Shown piece by piece: positions 61,170 to 64,000 of a DNA stretch of 64,000 bases. The DNA comes from Hymenolepis diminuta (lineage: Eukaryota > Platyhelminthes > Cestoda > Cyclophyllidea > Hymenolepididae): the NCBI GenBank assembly GCA_900708905.1, contig CAADRB010000039.1, forward strand, positions 883,599 to 947,598, in the 5' to 3' direction. The number at the start of each line of letters is the position of its first letter. The stretch's first letter is position 1. Position numbers and translations under genes: made by a program. The notes beneath the pieces were generated by a model. The model was not told the origin of the DNA, did no database searches, and saw nothing but the letters and a program-made list of their open reading frames with translations.

Positions 61170-61445
61170 TTAGTCAACACACAAAGTGTCGACCATAAAT
61201 AGCCTCCCATGAAACACACATACGAACAGGGTGGACCCCAGCTCGCCAGGCGTATCTCTCGTTGTCCAATCCTCCAGTTCCCAATATTCCCTTGAGACTC
61301 TGTACTGAGCTTACTTCAATATAACCTGGTCTACACAATCCTTGGCGTTCCTTTTCTTTCATTTACTGTTGGCAATTTCACCTACAACTGGTGATCCAGT
61401 CGCTACAAATTGGTGACCCTCAACAATCTGGTGGCCCGCTACAAA
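61170..61445 (+). mobile_element. LTR/TRIM-like retroelement fragment, copy C (diverged)
   Basis: It resembles the 3' half of copies A and B in order: an ATAAATAGCC TATA-like start, TTACTTCAATATAACC, GGTCTACACAATCC, TTGGCGTTCC, then TTTACTGTTGGC. It ends CACCTACAACTGGTGATCC followed by CTACAAATTGGTGACCC, again primer-site-like sequence just past an LTR-like end. More diverged than A is from B. Confidence 0.45.
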
Positions 61446-64000
61446 CTGAAGTGAGAATGAAATCTGACGAAACATTATTTCCATTTGAGTCCTATATTCA
61501 GCAACCTAGGGTTGTTAGAATTTCCTAATAAAATAAAAGGTTATGCTTCATTGCACACTATTTTGTATTGCTCCTGATCTTTCAATGACAATCAAAGGTT
61601 TAACGATTAGATCTTTCTTTCCACCTATGCAAAAGTTATCCACATTTAGGAATAAGAGAATTTAGTGCTTTCAGCTAAATTATTCCAATTGCTATATGAC
61701 TAAAGTGAAATTGAAATTTCATTTTTCGAATGTCTGTTTGATCTAATTGCTGAAATTTTCATTTCTTCTGTAAATATTTATATTTGATGCATTATTTTTC
61801 ATAAGATTAAGACTAAGCTTATTAACATCAAACATGAACATGTGCTTTTTCCTTTTTTTCCAAAAAAATAGGAAGAAATAAATAAAATGTACTTAAATTT
61901 GACAAGTGGGGAGACTGTAACACTCAGCTCACAGAATACATAAAAGAATATATGGAAGAGCTGTAATTGAATAATGTAATTAATATTACCTGTAGGAATT
62001 TTGTTCACTGAAGAAATCTGGCTAACTTTGGTCGCCTGATGTGGTTCCCGGATCGACTTAGCTTAAAGCGAGGGATCTACTTCAAGCTTCCGGCTAGTTT
62101 CCTATAACAGTCGTGTTTTTGCTTCTACCAGAGATGTCTTTTAAATTCTTCCAAGTGCCTATTTTATCCCTTGAACTACATATGCACTTCCTGTAAAATA
62201 CGCACCATCCCTCACTACCTCCATAACCTTCAGAACAAACAGAAAATTTTTCCCCTTCCAGACTTCTTCCAATTAATCTAGTTATCACAATTCCACCAAT
62301 TCTATTATATTGCACGTAGAATAGCTAAGGGTCGAAATTAGATACTTAGCTACTAACCTCTTCGAGACTCTCTCAATTGCAAGGGAGAATGACGGCAATT
62401 AAGAGCCACCCATAACCTAAAAAATATGGTGGGAGTGTTGCAAGCGGGGTTTTACTTAGATTGCTAAAATACTGTAAAAATTATTGGCGGAGAAGGTAAG
62501 TTGAGGGAAGATGCAAGTGAGTAGCCCCTTGCCAAAGCAACTCACAAATCGAATTTATTTTATCATATGCCAAAATAAGCAAAATGAGTAATAAGTATAG
62601 TTAAGTGCGGATTGAGATGGCTTAGAAGTATGAACTTGTCATAGAGAAAACATTGTAAATAAGAACACGACTAACAAATGAAAATTCATGGTTTTTACAT
62701 TTAGTCACTTTGAAGGTTGGGTTGATAGATTACTTACTGGCGGTGACGAACAAAGAACCACAAATAAGGATCTTATGAGGCGTGAGGAGATGTGCACCTA
62801 CGTCATTATAAGGATGGTGGACGACTGTGAGATAACCTGTAGGAATTGATTATCCCCAAACAAAACACAAACACTGTAGCTACTACCCTTGTTTCGTCAG
62901 ACTCCTATCACCTACCATTCAAATTTATAAGGTGGTCAATAGGCTTTGGACACCACGTATATGAATTCCCACGGAAAGCAGGGGACTGAAACACTGAAAA
63001 ATTTTAGTATGAAGCAAGGGACTATATTCAAGGCGAAAAAGATTGCAAACAAAATCTCCAGATCAAATTTTGCAGGACCTCTCTGATATTCTAACTTTAA
63101 TTTCTACTTCAACTCGAATTCCTTCACCTAATTCAAGTTGGACTGATTTTATATTCCCTTTGATCAGACGCTTTCCCACGATTAAAACTGTTAATGTTTT
63201 GCCTTGATAATATATCAAGATGTCAAGGCCTATAATAATGATGCCAATGAAGAAATAATATTGCTTCCATGCGATAATTACAGGGGATGATTAATCAAAT
63301 TCATATAATGAGAAAGATTTAATAACACGAAATAATTTGAACGTAAATGATTTGGGAAAGGCATCGCATGCATGCAGAAAAATACGGGGTAAACCAAGGT
63401 AAAATTAAATGGGTCCCAGTGAACTCTGTAAATTAGTGTAAATACTTGCGGACTCTGGGGTGAAAAAGCCACGTTTAATTTTCAAAAATATTTGTTTCAT
63501 AAACGATTATCATTATCGAATTTAATTAATTAATAACTTTTAAGCTCCGAATCTGACGATCACGATGTTTTAAATAATTTGAACTTAAGTTATTAAGTGG
63601 CGTTCATAATTTTTCATTGCTCTTAGGCCGCTGAATTTAGTCCATATTTTTGTATTTTATATAATGTCCAATTTTCGGGGACGATTTTTTTGTATGTGAT
63701 TGATGTTGCAGTTGATTTTATTCAGTTATATCAATAATTTGAAATTTATTTGATTTAAGTTGAGTTGCTAATTTAATTGGCTAACATTAAACAAGAATAA
63801 TTGCAACAATATATTTAAATAACTATGTAAAATATTCTTTAAACTATAAATATACTCATAAAATTTTATACTATGAAATATCTCTTATATTTGCTACTTT
63901 TAGAGTGAATAGAAGTAAATGGTAAAAAAGTAAATTCATATATTCAATGACCTTCACATGTAGGAGGCGCATTATGAAAAGTTTTGTGATATTTTCGTTG
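61446..64000. other. AT-rich terminal region, nothing recognised
   Basis: No exon, RNA gene or clear repeat copy that I can support. Open frames are all under 75 codons. Confidence 0.5.

Overview
This window is animal nuclear DNA, AT-rich and gene-poor. It has large introns, several very short introns (29 bp is the clearest), and many dispersed, diverged repeats. The two best gene calls point to a parasitic flatworm. I favour a tapeworm, possibly hymenolepidid because of the low GC, but that is inference from composition and gene style. There are two assembly gaps, 22913-23097 and 61120-61125.

The left two thirds (about 1.4-43.8 kb, plus strand) are dominated by one long gene encoding a TMEM132-family single-pass membrane protein. 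I rebuilt it exon by exon from splice sites and codon phase. Eight exons, 7103-7306, 19782-20094, 35749-36290, 36401-36454, 40151-40910, 40981-41293, 42091-42548 and 43147-43845, join without a phase conflict into 1113 codons plus a stop. Two exons at 1400-1466 and 1496-2222 carry a signal peptide and end in the phase needed to join 7103. If they belong, the protein is 1378 aa. A symmetric 102-bp exon at 28120-28221 would add 34 aa. The protein has a beta-rich ectodomain, one transmembrane helix and a long Ser/Thr/Gly/Pro-rich cytoplasmic tail.

The 12.5-kb and 15.7-kb introns hold tRNA-derived SINE-like copies, a dispersed repeat family (R1), low-complexity tracts, a local GC-rich island near 9.5 kb and the larger assembly gap.

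From 43.8 to 56.3 kb I find no convincing protein gene. The stretch holds a repeat (R3) and two copies of an LTR/TRIM-like element in opposite orientation (about 48.6-49.1 kb minus, 52.7-53.2 kb plus). A more diverged third copy lies at about 61.2-61.45 kb. At 56.3-57.2 kb, minus strand, there is an acidic, gene-like but broken reading frame with possible micro-introns.

An intronless seven-transmembrane receptor gene lies at 58605-59624 (plus). It is rhodopsin-like, with a DRA in place of DRY, as expected of the divergent flatworm orphan receptors. The remainder to 64 kb is repeat-derived or featureless AT-rich DNA. I found no rRNA gene, functional tRNA gene, CRISPR array or bacterial-type operon.
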